Source of the DNA: Poa pratensis
Lineage: Eukaryota > Streptophyta > Magnoliopsida > Poales > Poaceae
NCBI GenBank assembly: GCA_947311845.1
Contig: CAMZMU010000040.1
Span: 57,041,596 to 57,105,595 of the forward strand
Direction: 5' to 3'
DNA: 64,000 bases
Shown: positions 22,263-34,326 of the stretch, piece by piece
Position numbering within the stretch: the stretch's first letter is position 1
Layout of the letters: each line of letters starts with the position of its first letter
Notes under the pieces: model-generated
The model's database searches: none
Seen by the model: only the letters and a program-made list of their open reading frames with translations
What the model was told of the DNA's origin: nothing
Translations under genes and position numbers: made by a program

Positions 22263-22994
22263 TTTGATATTGAAGCCGCGAATTAAGAATTGGAATTAGG
22301 TCTGACGAGTTTCGATGTGTTTGAAAATTCAGAATTATCGTAGAATTCAACAACGATTAAAGATTCCCAAAAACCGAGCATCACCCCTTTATATTGCAAC
22401 GAGAAGAGGGACATTGGTTCATTTTTCAGTAATTAGTTAATGCCGATTAAAATAAGCAGAACAGTGATGAAAACGAAAATGAGAAGCATGGCTCTCTCTG
22501 TCAGGAACGGCCATCAAGAGGACCAACAACCAAAAGACGACCGGGTCTCGAAGTCTGCCCGTGTTGTTTTGATTTGATCCAAATTCATATGTAGATAAAG
22601 GCTAACATCTGTCGTAGTAAGGGAGGCCCATCGCCGGAGGGCTTGGTCGAGCGAATCAAAGGTTCGTCACCCATCCTGAACACCATAGGTTCAGTGCTAA
22701 GTTGCAAGTCGTGCGGAACGTAGAGTGTCATGTCGTGTCAACATCCCAACGAGATCTAAATAGAAGGTTGCATGTCTTGTTTTTTTGTGTTTTTTATACA
22801 TCCTATAAAAAATGCCGGTTTTAAGAGAAACATGGCGTGCGTGCGTACGTACCCAGTATTTCAAGAGGTATGCGTTGTCCAGAATATTCTTTGACGTTCA
22901 AAATGTTTTCCCGGTGGTGGGAGCCTATAGTCCTATGTGCCAATATGAATTTTCTGGGTTAGTGTCCTTACCTGCATTTGCAGTGCCAGGTCGG
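22263..22994 (+). repeat. LINE-tail-associated repeat, copy E (left part)
   Basis: From about 22590 it is similar to 34810-35195 in order and content: CATCCTGAACACCATAGGTTCAGT, GCTAAGTTGCAAG, GAATAGAAGGTTGCAT-like, TTTATACATCCTA, GTCGGTT-like, ATATGAATTTTCTGGGTTA and CCTTACCTGCA. It crosses the point where copy A is interrupted by a Helitron (CTGCA^TTTGCAGTGCC) and so is an empty site for it. Interrupted at 22994 by the LINE. 22263-22590 shows nothing recognisable. Confidence 0.7.
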
Positions 22995-23599
22995 TAGAGC
23001 CATAGACTACGCCGACGAGAAGATGGCGATCCCCACGATCGCGTCAATTCCTTCCTTCTCCCGTCCCCAGCGCGTTGGTGGAGAGCCGCCCCCGTGCAAG
23101 CCGATCAGCGGAGGCTGTGGCGAGACGGGGACGGGGATTCGTCCGATGACGAGGTGGAAGGGACAAGGGCGGAGGAATCGGAGTGCGGATCCAGGGGCCG
23201 TCGGGTTGGCGGGCGAGTCTGCCGGTGGTACGGGCGCAGTCGCTACGCTCACCGGAGATGCGTACTGTGGGGATCAGGAGGAACGGCAGGAGCCCGGTGG
23301 CACCGACGAGACCACCTCCGTTCCGTCGAATTCCCTACGCGGAACAGGTTCGTCCGAGACCAATTCCTCCTCTACCTAACTTTCAGGATTACTTGTTGCA
23401 GGTGATACAGGGAGAAGAAGCTCGACCGGAGCTTGCGCGAGATCATGGCGATTCAAATTGTTGGGTCATGGGCCGATAGGTGGGCCGAGGAGCCCGGGAG
23501 CTATCTCACCAATGGACAAGTCGAGATCACAACCTACGCTGTCCGTCCAAACCCTACTTCGTGGGATCTGGGAGCGAGGCAAGGGGAGAGAGAGGCAAG

Positions 23600-26002
23600 G
23601 CGGAGGCGGCGGCGGTGACAGAGTGGAACATCCAGTCATGGCGGGAGGAGAAGGGTCGAGAGGAATCTGGCGCGGATCGGGGGCAGGAACACCTTCAACG
23701 GAGGGCGTGGCTGGCCGCCGCAGAACAACAACGGCGGAGGGCCGTGGGCAGAGGGTCGGGGCGGCGGGCCGGGATTCTATGGTCCGCCGGAAGGCTATGG
23801 CTTCCAAGAGCTACATGCCCCGGAGTTTGCCTACGGAAGAGGCGCGCCACCACAGCAAGGTCAGTTCTATCCGCCTCAGGGTCAACAGCAACAGCAGGGT
23901 GAAATTATCAGCAATTCCCACCCATGCCCAACAATCAAGGGCAGATTCAGCAAGGGGATAGCAGGAGATTTGAGAATAGAGGGTAGGGTCAGATGAGTGG
24001 TCAGAGCAGCATGCAGGGACAGATGGGTGGTCAGAGCAGCATGCAGGGAGTGGCGGGTGCTAGAAATCTGGTGCAACATGCGAATTCAGCTGGCAGTGCG
24101 AACTCTGGTATGAATACCTCAAAAGCTACCTCTAGCGATAGCTCCAAAGGGGGTGAGAAGCCTGCAGCAGTGGCTAATTCGGCTGATAGCTCGGAGGTGA
24201 AAGGGCCAGCCTGCTTTCGCTGCAACATTCAAGGGCATGTTGCGAAGGAATGTAAAACAATCCTGTTTTGCATTCACTGTGGGAAGTATGAAGCACATAT
24301 TTCAGATAGATGCGGGATGCTGAAAGGGCCTGCTCCAGTGGTTAAGTTGGTGGGCTGTGCTAATGAAGGTTTGCAAATGTTAGTGGCACAGTCAGGGAAG
24401 AAAGGGGACAATGATAAGAGCACCCAAACTACTGGTTTGGTTTCAGTGCTAGAAGGGAACCTGACGTTGGAGCAATTGGAGGCAGCGTTTGGAGAGCAAT
24501 TTCCATGGGGAGGGAAGTGGAAAGTCAAGACTCATGGTACCAAATCCTTCCTAGTCAAGTTTCCAAATGTAACAAGGTTGCAGGAGTTATGTGGCTACCC
24601 AATGTTTGGTCTCAGAGGTACAAGAGCAGTTGTGAAAGTGTCTAAGTGGTCTCCTGCTTCCAATGCTATCTTCAAGTTGTACTCGGTGTGGGTCAAGGTT
24701 ACTGCAATTCCAGCCTCTCTACTGCACAGAGATGGCTTTGCGGAAGCTGCTTCCATGATAGGTACTTTGCAAGATGTGGATATGGCTGGGTACAGAAAGA
24801 ATGAGGTTATCAGGATTAGATGTGGGGTGAGGGACCCAAGAAAAATCCCAGAGGTAGGAGAACTGACAGATGACCCTTTCACCTACCTGGTCTACTTCGA
24901 GTTAGAGGAAATTGTGGAAGAAGGTGGAAGAATGATAGATGGGGAGCTGGTGGGACTGGATGATACACAGCAAGGGAGAATGGATACTGAGGAGTTGGAT
25001 AGGAATGCTAAGAGAATAAGAAATGAGGGCGCTGACAAGGGGTTGGAGATTCTGGACAGAACTGGGGCAGGGGACGAGGAGATGGTGCCGTCAAGCCAAC
25101 CTGAGACTGATAAAGAAAAGGAAGAAGAACTTAGGCAGAAAATGTTAGAGAAGCTGGCCAGAAACAAGGTGCAGAATGTGGAGACAAATAAGGATCTATT
25201 TATGGAAGATGTTGTAAAAAGCAATGTATGCTATGATGAGGAAGGAGTTCTGCAAAAGGTGGGAGAGAGCAGTGGGGGTCAGGGAAGCGAGAGGGACAGT
25301 TCTTCTGTGGACCTGGATGATGAGGAGGAGGATGAAGACACTTTTGCTAGGCAGGTTGGGTTGGGAACTCAAGCAATCGCCAGGAACAAGGCTGCAGCGG
25401 AAGAAGAGGTTCTAGAAGAGGAAAGAATTGAGGCGCTGGCCAAGGACAAGGAGCAAAACAGAAACAGGGATGCGATGGTGGATGAGACAAGAAGGAGAAC
25501 CGTGAGGGGTAACTAGGAGCAGAATACTATGGACAAGGCCAAAGACAGGGCGAAGATGAGGAACTTGGAGGTTCCGACAGGTAATATTATCATTCCCAAC
25601 TTTGCTAATGTTGCTAGTGCTCATGTTTCCCTTGTTGAATTAGTTGGTAGAGTAGGTATCAAGTTAGGAAATACCAATGTAGAGGTAGAGGAAACGGTTA
25701 ATGTGATTAATGAACTAGAGAAAGCTAGAGCTGAGTTGTTTATTTCTAAAAACAGTAAAGAAGGTAGAGATTTAGTTGATGCTGGTAAAGAAAAAGTAGA
25801 GGATGATGCTATATCTGAGAAAGATATATTTTCAGATGAAGAGGAACTGAATGAAGAGGATAGGGAGCTTGACAGTACTGTTAGGCTTTTAGCTGGTTTG
25901 GGATCGAGAAGCATTTCACGAAGTTCGTTAGGTAAGAGTAAAGGCAAGAACGTAGTGTTAGGAAGAAGTAAAGTTACTGGTCCTATTTCCTTCAAAATTT
26001 AG
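23600..26002 (+). pseudogene. LINE ORF1 (gag-like, CCHC)
   Basis: Main frame 23993-26002 with one in-frame TAG at 25514. Upstream, 23730-23960 in another frame reads a Gly/Pro/Gln-rich segment (GFYGPPEGYGFQELHAPEF, PPQQGQFYPPQGQQQQQ), so the true N-terminus is further left and shifted. A 30-bp tandem duplication lies at 23993-24052 (SGQSSMQGQMGG/SGQSSMQG). A zinc knuckle pair lies at about residues 74-106 of the main frame (CFRCNIQGHVAKEC, CIHCGKYEAHISDRC). An RNA-binding-like middle and an acidic Glu-rich C-terminus follow. ORF1 binds the LINE RNA in the ribonucleoprotein. The final TAG (26000) is directly followed by the ORF2 ATG in the same frame. Confidence 0.85.
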
Positions 26003-29000
26003 ATGGCTGGTTTTTCTTGGAATGCTAGAGGTTTAGGTGAGTCAGAGAAGTAGTTTTATATTAGTGAGGCTATTTCTAAGTACAATGTTAATTTTATTGG
26101 CATCCAAGAGACGAAGAAGAGTGATTTTTCTGTTAGTTTTCTCAGGAATTTAAGTGGTAGACGTGTTTTTTCGTGGGTTTGGGTCCCTTCTGTAGGGAAT
26201 CAGGGGTATTTTACTGGGGTTAACTGTGAAATTTACGATGTTCTTGATTCTGAAATAGGAAGATTTCATGCTAGGATGTTTGTGAGAGATAAAGTAGAGA
26301 ATGTGTGCTATAATATTGTTACCGTTTATGAAGCACCTCATGCTAGAGATAAGGAGAAGTCTTTAGTGGAACTTGTGCATATATTTAGTTTAAATTCTGT
26401 ACCTCTTTTGGTCGGTGGGGATTTTAATTTACTTAGGAAAATGAGTGATAGTAACAAGAATAGGAGGCTTTCCAAGTGGTCTAATTTGTTTAATGTAATT
26501 ATTGAACACTGGGACATGAAAGAGATCGAAATTCCCGGTAGAAGGTTTACTTGGTCCAATAATCAGGTTAATCCTACGCTTGCTAAGTTAGACAGATTTT
26601 TGGTTAGTACAGAGTGGGAGAGTTTATTCCCTCTGGCTTTTATTAACATCCTAACAAGGGATGCCTCTGATCATTCTCCTTTGGTTTTGGAACTGGGAGT
26701 GAAACAGAAGGTTACCAATAGGCCCTTTAAGTTTGAGTTGTGTTGGTTTCTAAGGGAAGACTTGTACGAAGTAGTAAGTAGAGTGTGGAATTCTTTTTAT
26801 TTTGGTAAAAGGAATATAGATAAATGGCAGAATAGATCGAGAAAATTAAGGAGTTCATTAAAAGGCTGGGATATTAATTACAAGTCCTTTTATAAAAAAC
26901 AGAAGGCGATCTTGTCGGTTGCTATAGATGAGATAGATAAGGAAAGTGAATTGGTTGGTTTGTCTTTAGAGAACTATGTACTTAGATTTGGAAGGGAAGT
27001 TGCAAGTAATTAGAAAGGAAGAGCAGGTGAAGTGGTTTCAGAGATCGAAAGAGACGGATCTGGTTCAAGGGGATTCCCTGACGTCTTATTTTATGGCAAA
27101 AGCGAGTGGTAGGAAGAGGAAGAGTAAGATAACTAGCTTAAAACAAGAGGGCATTGTGATTACTGGTGATGAGAATATTCTAGAGTATGCTACTAATTTT
27201 TATAAAGAACTTTTTGGTCATGTGGTCAATAATACTAGTATTGATTTAGATTTACCTCTGGATGATGTTTTAGCGGAGGAAGATAGAGTTAATCTGGTCC
27301 TACCTTTCACAGTAGAGGAAGTCAAACATGCGGTATTTAACATGAAACATAATAAGGCACCTGGGCCAGATAGTTTTACTATTGAATTCTATCAGAAGTT
27401 CTGGAGTTTAATCAGCGGCGATTTGATGGCTCTGTTTAAAGATTTTTACGATGGAAAATTAGATCTGTCTCGTTTTAATTATGGGGTCGTTACTCTTTTG
27501 CCGAAAACAGTAGATGCTAACTGTATTCAGCAGTACAGGCCGATCTGTATGATGAATGTAGTTTTTAAGATTTTTACCAAGGTGATAAATAATAGAGTTG
27601 TTAAGATGGCTAAGAAAATTATTTCACCTGTTCAGACTACTTTTATTAAAGATAGAAATATTTTAGATGGTATTGCCCTTCTACATGAAACTTTGCATGA
27701 AGTGAAAGCTAGGAAACTGGATGCAGTGTTCTTTAAGGTAGATTTCGAGAAGGCGTATGATAAGATTAACTGGGATTTCGTTTTGACATTCTTAGGATGA
27801 AAGGCTTCCCTGATAGGTTCATAGATTGGGTGCGAAAATCTGTAAAGGATGGTAAGGTTGCGATTATGGTTAACGATAATATAGGCAAGTATTTTCCTAC
27901 TAAGAAAGGGCTCAGACAAGGGGATATGTTCTCGCCTATACTGTTTAATATAGCTGTTGATGTAGTGTCGGTATTGGTAGAGAGGGCTAAGGAGAGTGGG
28001 TTAATTAAGCCTCTAATCCCTAATTTGGTAGAAGGAAGGTGTAGCTATGCTACAGTATGCCGACGACACTATCTTCATGTTTCAGGACGACCTAGATTCT
28101 GCTAGGAACTTAAAGATTTTGTTATGTATTTTTGAGCATCTGTCCGGGCTTAAGATTAATTTCTTGAAAAGTGAAGTATTTTGCTGTGGTAAAGCCAAGG
28201 ATAGGAGTAGTGAATATACTTCGATTTTTACCTGTGTAGAGGGTGAGATTCCGTTCAAGTATTTAGGTATGCCAATGCATAATAAGCGTCTGAGGTTAGT
28301 AGACTGGAAACCTTCGGAGAGTAAAGTTGAAAAAAAGGCAGGAGCTTGGATCGAAAGTATACCTCGTATGGTGATAGACTTATCCTTCTTAGATCTTGTC
28401 TGACTAATGTACCATTTTATATGCTGTCATTCTTCCCTCTACCAAAAGGGACTTGTAAAAGATTTGACTTCTTTAGAAAAAGGTTTTTTTGGCATGAGCG
28501 GGATGATAAGAAGAAATACCATTTAGTAAAGTGGCAGGATGTTTGTAGACCGAAAGACCAAGGGGGCTTAGGGGTACTAGACCTGAAGATTATGAACATT
28601 TGCTTACTATGTAAATGGCTATGGAAGATTGAAAACGAGGATGGGCTTTGGCAGCAATTAATTAGGGCCAAGTATTTACATACACATTCACTTGCACATG
28701 TAAAGTTAAAGCCCATACATTCACATTTTTGGTCTGGTTTGTTGAAAGTTAGAGACTTATTTTTTAGTTTCTGTAGGAAAGTAATTGGCAACGGAGAGCG
28801 TACTAGCTTTTGGGAGGATCTATGGCTGGGTGATAACAAACTGTGTGAAAAGTTTCCTAGATTGTACAATTTGTCGCACAGTAAGAAGATAAGTGTAGCT
28901 AGAGTGTTTAAGGAAGGGTGGAGTGTGTTGAATTTCAGGAGAAATTTATGGGGAGAACTGGCCGAGATGTGGTACAAGCTTCAGGACATGTGTACAGGGG

Positions 29001-29697
29001 TTAGGCTGACAGTGAATGAGGATAGATGTAGTTGGACTTTAACTAAGCCTGGTAAGTTCACGGTTAAGTCTATGTACGAGGCGTAGAAAGCGTCCTAGGT
29101 AAAGGTGCCTTATAGGAAAGTCTGGTTTCTCAAAACCCCTTTAAAAGTAAAAGTTTTTCTTTGGCTGGCTTTTAGGACGAGTATCTTAACTAAGGATGTT
29201 CTTTTGGCTAGAGGTTGGAAGGGTTCGGAGAAGTGTATGTTCTGTTCGAATGTAGAGACTATAGATCATCTATTTTTTAGTTGTGCTTTGGCAAAGTATG
29301 TGTGGGGAGTGGTTAGATGTGCTTTTATGCTTAAGTCTGTTCCTGAAAATTTTGCTGAGTTGCCTGGTTGGTTAGAGACTTTTAGTGTAGGGGATAGATT
29401 CCTGATATCGACGGGAGTCGCCGCGTTAATTTGGGCAATCTGGAAGACCCGAATAATGCCTGCTTTAACGGGGTGATCCCTCAGGATCCTACTTCAGTTA
29501 TTTTTCTTGTGGCTCACTTTATTTCGTATTGGACCGGTTTGCAGAGAACAAGATTGCGAAAAACGCAACGCAGAGGGGCAAGGCTGTTGGTGTTGGTGGC
29601 TACTGAATTCTTTCACGGGAAGCAAGGTTGGGGCCAATGGTGCTGCGGCTTGCTGATTCCTGATGGAAAGATTGAGGAGCTAACCAGTGGGAATTAA
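26003..29697 (+). pseudogene. LINE ORF2: AP endonuclease, reverse transcriptase, zf-RVT
   Basis: ATG 26003, then SWNARGLG, an in-frame TAG at 26051, IGIQETKK, GGDFNLL (26420) and DASDHSPLV (26665): the exo/endo/phosphatase-type endonuclease. Frameshift near 26980. Reverse transcriptase: HNKAPGPDSF, LLPKTVDA, YRPICMMNVVFKI, FKVDFEKAYDKINW (27740), shift near 27790, KKGLRQGDMFSPILFN, shift near 28040, LQYADDTIFMF (28050), shift near 28340, YGDRLILL. In-frame TAGs at 29084 and 29096, then zf-RVT: KVWFLKTPLKVKVFLWLAF, KCMFCSNVETIDHLFFSC. A shift near 29455 leads to stop TAA at 29697. It would nick target DNA and prime reverse transcription; inactive here. Confidence 0.9.
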
Positions 29698-30006
29698 AAA
29701 GGAAAATTGCTGTGGAGCTTCTGTTGTTCTTCTAGTTATTTAGCTGTAGAGACTTTGAGCTGTGTGTACTCTGGTGGTGTTACCATCTGGTAAGTTGGGG
29801 ACTTTGTTAAGCTGGTAGTGTGGTTTGGTAGCTGGCAGTAGTTTGTAGCGAGTTGTAGTTTCTCTGGTAGAGCCTGGAGGCTGTTTGGGCGTTTGCTGTG
29901 GGAGTTTACCCCAGCGCGATGGGCATGAATTATCGATGGTTGTATTATCAATTTCATTCAATAAATGAAATTGGGGCTTTGCCCTCCTTTCAAAAAAAAA
30001 GGTCGG

Positions 30007-30180
30007 GGAGTAGTCCTGAGATGTGGCGGCCACCTGGCCGGGTAGCCGGTCACCTCGCCGGACTCAGTCTCTCGGAGGTGCTCATAGGGGTAGGGTGTGC
30101 GTGCGTGCGTTCATAGGGGTGAGTGTGTGCGCGTGTATATGAGCGCTTGCGTTGTACTGTGTTTCGCAAAAAAAAAAAAA
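30007..30180 (+). repeat. Tail of another LINE-like element
   Basis: GGTGCTCATAGGGGTAGGGT, then GTGTGCGTGCG repeats, GTGTATATGAGCGC and TACTGTGTTTCGC before A13. A related tail lies at 52731-52818. This is a common poly(A)-ended grass repeat; which family it belongs to is not settled by this sequence. Confidence 0.55.
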
Positions 30181-30472
30181 GGGCCTCTTTGATTTAAAGG
30201 AAAGGAAAGTCAAGGGAATAGGATGGGGAAAGGAATAGCAAAGGGTGGCGGGTGTAAACCTTTCTCATTCCTTGTGCACAGGATTCCAAAAATGAGCCCG
30301 CTGAATGTTTCAATTCCTGTGGATTCTGCCCTTAAAGTCACCTACGAAGGAAATTTCCCTCTACTCTTCCTTTGCACCATTCCTACAAATCAAACGGATG
30401 AACAGTAGCAACTTTGGAAATTTACCTAACCCTATACGTTTCCTTCATGTTTCCTCCAAATCAAAGGAGCCC
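30181..30472 (+). mobile_element. MITE-like element, 292 bp
   Basis: Inverted ends GGGCCTCTTTGATTTAAAGG and CCAAATCAAAGGAGCCC, no coding. Flanks are AAA on the left (end of a poly(A) tract) and TAA on the right, so a Harbinger-type 3-bp duplication is possible but not proven. Confidence 0.6.
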
Positions 30473-30549
30473 TAAGATTTTTTTCAAAAAAGTAGGCTTT
30501 TACCGTTGCCGGATTTTTAGACGGCACTAAAAAATTAATTATAAGTACA

Positions 30550-31545
30550 GGTCTATTTATATTTAATTATGTTGTTATTATCATCGTTCCAAGTGATCAG
30601 AATATGAAGCACTTATTTTTTCAATGCAAGTTTGCGCCTCTACATGGCCAGTCATCCCAGTGGTTTTGAATTTTATCCACATTGCACTGTTGGAAACTCT
30701 TTTTTGCAACTGTTTGCGAGGAATGGCGAATTTAATGAATTTGACCCTTTTTTAAAATTATTTCACAAAATAGACCTAAATTCAGATCGTGAAGGCGCCC
30801 CGGACCACGGCGCCGTGCTATTAAGGTGGGTCCCGTCTAATCTGACGTGGCAGAATATATGACGCCTTGGACCGGGGCGTTGTACAGTTGAGCACGGCGC
30901 CACGGGGGCGGGCACCGTGAGAAAGGGTCAGATCATGAAATAATTTGAATTTAGGTCCATTTTATGAAATGATTTCAAAAAAGGGTCAAATTCGTTAAAA
31001 TTGTCGCGAGGAATAGAGTGCAAGGATAGAATCCTCGTTCGGGTGGGAGCGGTTGACTTATTATGATCGCTCTGACTATGTATAAATGATATGGTTTTCA
31101 GTTCTAAATTATTTTCTCTTGTGTTAGGTTATTTTACAATGTGCACACTGCCTTCGGGAGTGGTCTATTCTTTAGAAACCGGAACAATGCACCCTTTTAA
31201 CTGCAGTGTGCTCGCTCCCAGAGCAAGTGGCAAAAAATATTTTCCCCAATAGGTGGCGACATAGTCTACGGATCGGCCCTTCATATCCACAGACATTTAC
31301 ACTAGCATAATGGCGGTTCGTGTTTTTCCACATGCGGATAGTGTCATAGCCTACTGATCGGCCTACCACATTTCTAGACACCTTGATAGCCACGTGTTGT
31401 TCGTGTATTTTTCCTTTTACTTCTATGAGTTTTTTTCTGCGGCTGTGTGCACCTTGCTGTGCAGAGGCTGAGTGTGAGCTTCTTATTTATATCACCGTGA
31501 TGTGAATTCTTAAGTTTAATAAAGAGGTCCTTTATCAAAATACTA
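30550..31545 (+). pseudogene. LINE ORF2 C-terminus (zf-RVT) remnant, copy A
   Basis: The frame before the MULE insertion reads DQNMKHLFFQCKFA, the zinc-finger RVT signature (HLFF-x-C). After 31006 it reads RGIECKDRILVRVGA, then LL*SL*LC-NDMVFSS, where both stops (TGA 31064, 31073) stand for the Trp of the usual LIWSLWLCRND. It ends with a LINE-like tail GTTTAATAAAGAGGTCC at about 31516. The diverged sister copy D (43766-44370) carries the same two stops. Confidence 0.7.
30725..31005. mobile_element. MULE-type MITE, 281 bp
   Basis: 9-bp target duplication GCGAGGAAT at 30716-30724 and 31006-31014. Long inverted repeats of about 75 bp (left GGCGAATTTAATGAATTTGA, right inverse GACAATTTTAACGAATTTGA, continuing through GACCTAAATTCA). 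The paralogue at about 43838 (GATTGTGAGGAATAGACC) is uninterrupted. The GC-rich centre contains GGCGCC-type motifs and no ORF. Long TIR plus a 9-bp duplication identify the Mutator superfamily. Confidence 0.88.
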
Positions 31546-31682
31546 TGAATAAAGGCTTCCAAATTCAAACTAGGAGCTTCATCCAGTGGTGGGTGCACAT
31601 CATAATAACACTGACACCTCCCACCCATTCAGCAGAGCATGATACATGTTCATTGTCCAGGCTAGCACTAACAACGTGTCTA
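31546..31682 (+). repeat. LINE-tail-associated repeat, copy A (segment 1)
   Basis: AAAGGCTTCCAAATTCAAAC, AGTGGTGGGTGCACATCATA, CACCTCCCACCCATTC. The same order occurs at 40450, 42090 and 44375. Interrupted at A31682 by the composite Helitron; continues at 34336. Confidence 0.75.
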
Positions 31683-31693
31683 TCTCTACTATA

Positions 31694-32930
31694 TTAAAGC
31701 AGCCTAGGTGGTGATGGTGATTGCGGTACGTCCTATGCCCTGCTCCCGTCACCACGGCAAAAAAAATCAGCAAGCATAATCACGCCTTGTCGCTAACAAC
31801 CGTCCCTCAGATGTCAAACCGAATAGATCGTGCACTTCCTTGTAACAGCCATGAGCCGATGACCACGCGCCTCCTCCTCCCGTCGTGTGGATGGGGCATT
31901 CGCCGCCTCGCTGAGTTGCGAGCCATGTTTCCGGCACGCCGCTTCGGCGCTTCCCCCAGTGAGGCAGTGACGGCCGCTCCGCCTTCTTCATCCCCGGCTC
32001 CCCACACCGCCCACACCATCTCTCTAGGTGCCGCCTACCGCATCCCCCGCCGAGCCCACCATGCCACCATGGTAACCGGCTAACCGCCGATCTGTTCGAA
32101 GCAGTAAAGAATCAGATAGGCTGTCGAGTAGACGGAGCCGCCAAGACGAGGCGCACCGCACGCCCGCTGGCACCGTCCATGAAGAGGATTTCCAGCCGCT
32201 GACACCGTCCATTAGAATTTTGCTGCCTGGCCCCGCGCGGGACTGAAGAGCGGCTCTGCTTCTGCATCCTCTGGTGCAACTCTGTCACCACTACGTTACG
32301 TACTTACGTCCATGTACTTCTCTGAATTTTTCCTCCACTTTCCAGTCGGTGGACAATGCAATCGAGCAGGCCCTAACCATCCACACGTAATACAAATGGT
32401 TGATTCACGACATGCTATAACAGGAGCGCGCGTCCTCAAGGTAAGCTCATTTTCTCTGTTGCTTTCGGTGCTACATGTGCGAATTGATTAGGAAATCTTC
32501 CGACTAGATTGGTAAACTTAGTTACCCCTTACAAATAATGTGATATCTCATGTAGTCAGGCATCATTGTTCTCAGAACTAACATCTCTCGTGGTCATCCC
32601 TCACACAAAAAAAAAACTCTCATGGTCATCTTACACTTTGTTTATCATCCTATGTTTGGTCGGCAAGCAAGCCAAGCATCAGTCGCTACTGGTTACATTG
32701 ATCGATTGGGTAATTGTTTAATCACGTCTACTATACTATATTTCCCTCTTGATCGAGCAGAATCACTTTCACGATTTATAAGGTTGATCTGTATTTTATT
32801 AAGTTAGTAAGGATATATATAAGGCGATATTTGTCGCAATACCTCTATAAGTTGCAAGTTTGTGAATTAAATATTCTTTGAATCATGGTTTTTATACGAA
32901 ACTTTATTGTTCCATGGCAACGCATGGGCA
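31694..32930 (+). repeat. Helitron unit 1 of a near-identical tandem pair
   Basis: 1237 bp matching 33092-34326 (1235 bp) with only a few substitutions and small A-tract indels. Unit 1 has the Helitron 5' end but loses the 3' end after GGGCA. Confidence 0.9.
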
Positions 32931-33091
32931 CTCGTCGGCTCGTGCACGCGTTCGTCTGGATAGGGTTCAGGGCTACAATGCAAAACTGCCTGAGTTTTTG
33001 GACTGCGGGTTGATTTCCAACTTTTTGAGGGAGTAACGTGCAAAACGATCACGACGTACCACGGTCGCTTAGCTATATTATATAGTAGAGA
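32931..33091 (-). mobile_element. Fragment of an opposite-strand Helitron 5' end
   Basis: Ends TATAGTAGAGA^T, the exact reverse complement of TCTCTACTATA. Internal bases (ACGTGCAAAACGATCACGAC, CGGTCGCTTA) resemble 2279-2343, the 5' end of the intron Helitron. It replaces the first 11 bases of unit 2, as if a minus-strand Helitron inserted at the A^T there and then lost its body. Confidence 0.65.
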
Positions 33092-34326
33092 TTAAAGCAG
33101 CCTAGGTGGTGATGGTGATTGCGGTACGTCCTATGCCCCGCTCCCGTCACCACGGCAAAAAAAATCAGCAAGCAGAATCACGCCTTGTCGCTAACAACCG
33201 TCCCTCAGATGTCAAACCGAATAGATCGTGCACTTCCTTGTAACAGCCATGAGCCGATGACCACGCGCCTCCTCCTCCCGTCGTGTGGATGGGGCATTCG
33301 CCGCCTCGCTGAGTTGCGAGCCATGTTTCCGGCACGCCGCTTCGGCGCTTCCCCCAGTGAGGCAGTGACGGCCGCTCCGCCTTCTTCATCCCGGCTCCCC
33401 GCACCGCCCACACCATCTCTCTAGGCGCCGCCTACCGCATCCCCCGCCGCGCCCACCATGCCACCATGGTAACCGGCTAACCGCCGATCTGTTCGAAGCA
33501 GTAAAGAATCAGATAGGCTGTCGAGTAGACGGAGCCGCCAAGACGAGGCGCACCGCACGCCCACTGGCACCGTCCATGAAGAGGATTTCCAGCCGCTGAC
33601 ACCGTCCATTAGAATTTTGCTGCCTGGCCCCGCGCGGGACTGAAGAGCGGCTCTGCTTCTGCATCCTCTGGTGCAACTCTGTCACCACTACGTTACGTAC
33701 TTACGTCCATGTACTTCTCTGAATTTTTCCTCCACTTTCCAGTCGGTGGACAATGCAATCGAGCAGGCCCTAACCATCCACACGTAATACAAATGGTTGA
33801 TTCACGACATGCTATAACAGGAGCGCACGTCCTCAAGGTAAGCTCATTTTCTCTGTTGCTTTAGGTGCTACATGTGCGAATTGATTAGGAAATCTTCCGA
33901 CTAGATTGGTAAACTTAGTTACCCCTTACAAATAATGTGATATCTCATGTAGTCAGGCATCATTGTTCTCAGAACTAACATCTCTCGTGGTCATCCCTCA
34001 CACAAAAAAAACTCTCATGGTCATCTTACACTTTGTTTATCATCCTATGTTTGGTCGGCAAGCAAGCCAAGCATCAGTCGCTACTGGTTACATTGATCGA
34101 TTGGGTAATTGTTTAATCACGTCTACTATACTATATTTCCCTCTTGATCGAGCAGAATCACTTTCACGATTTATAAGGTTGATCTGTATTTTATTAAGTT
34201 AGTAAGGATATATATAAGGCGATATTTGTCGCAATACCTCTATAAAGTTGCAAGTTTGTGAATTAAATATTCTTTGAATCATGGTTTTTATACGAATCTT
34301 TATTGTTCCATGGCAACGCATGGGCA
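33092..34326 (+). repeat. Helitron unit 2 of the tandem pair
   Basis: Same as unit 1 but lacking TCTCTACTATA at its start and keeping the intact hairpin and CTAG 3' terminus. Confidence 0.9.

Larger units (their letters stand above)
22995..30000 (+). mobile_element. Non-LTR retrotransposon (LINE, L1-type), near full length
   Basis: Ends in poly(A) 29992-30000 after a short 3' UTR. Target duplication GGTCGG (22989-22994 and 30001-30006). The rejoined flank GGTCGG-GGAGTAGTCCTGAGATG matches the uninterrupted paralogue at 39047 (GGTCGG-AGAGTAGTTCTGAGACG). GC-rich 5' UTR (22995-23600), ORF1 with CCHC knuckles, ORF2 with endonuclease, reverse transcriptase and zf-RVT. Frameshifts and TAG codons make it inactive. 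Family-level match is to Triticeae LINEs. Confidence 0.92.

Noticed and set aside
26003..29697. Active LINE ORF2
   Set aside because: At least five frameshifts and three in-frame TAG codons.
31694..34326. Near-identical 1.24-kb pair as LTRs of a retrotransposon
   Set aside because: No TG...CA ends, PBS or internal domain; outer ends follow the Helitron A^T rule instead.
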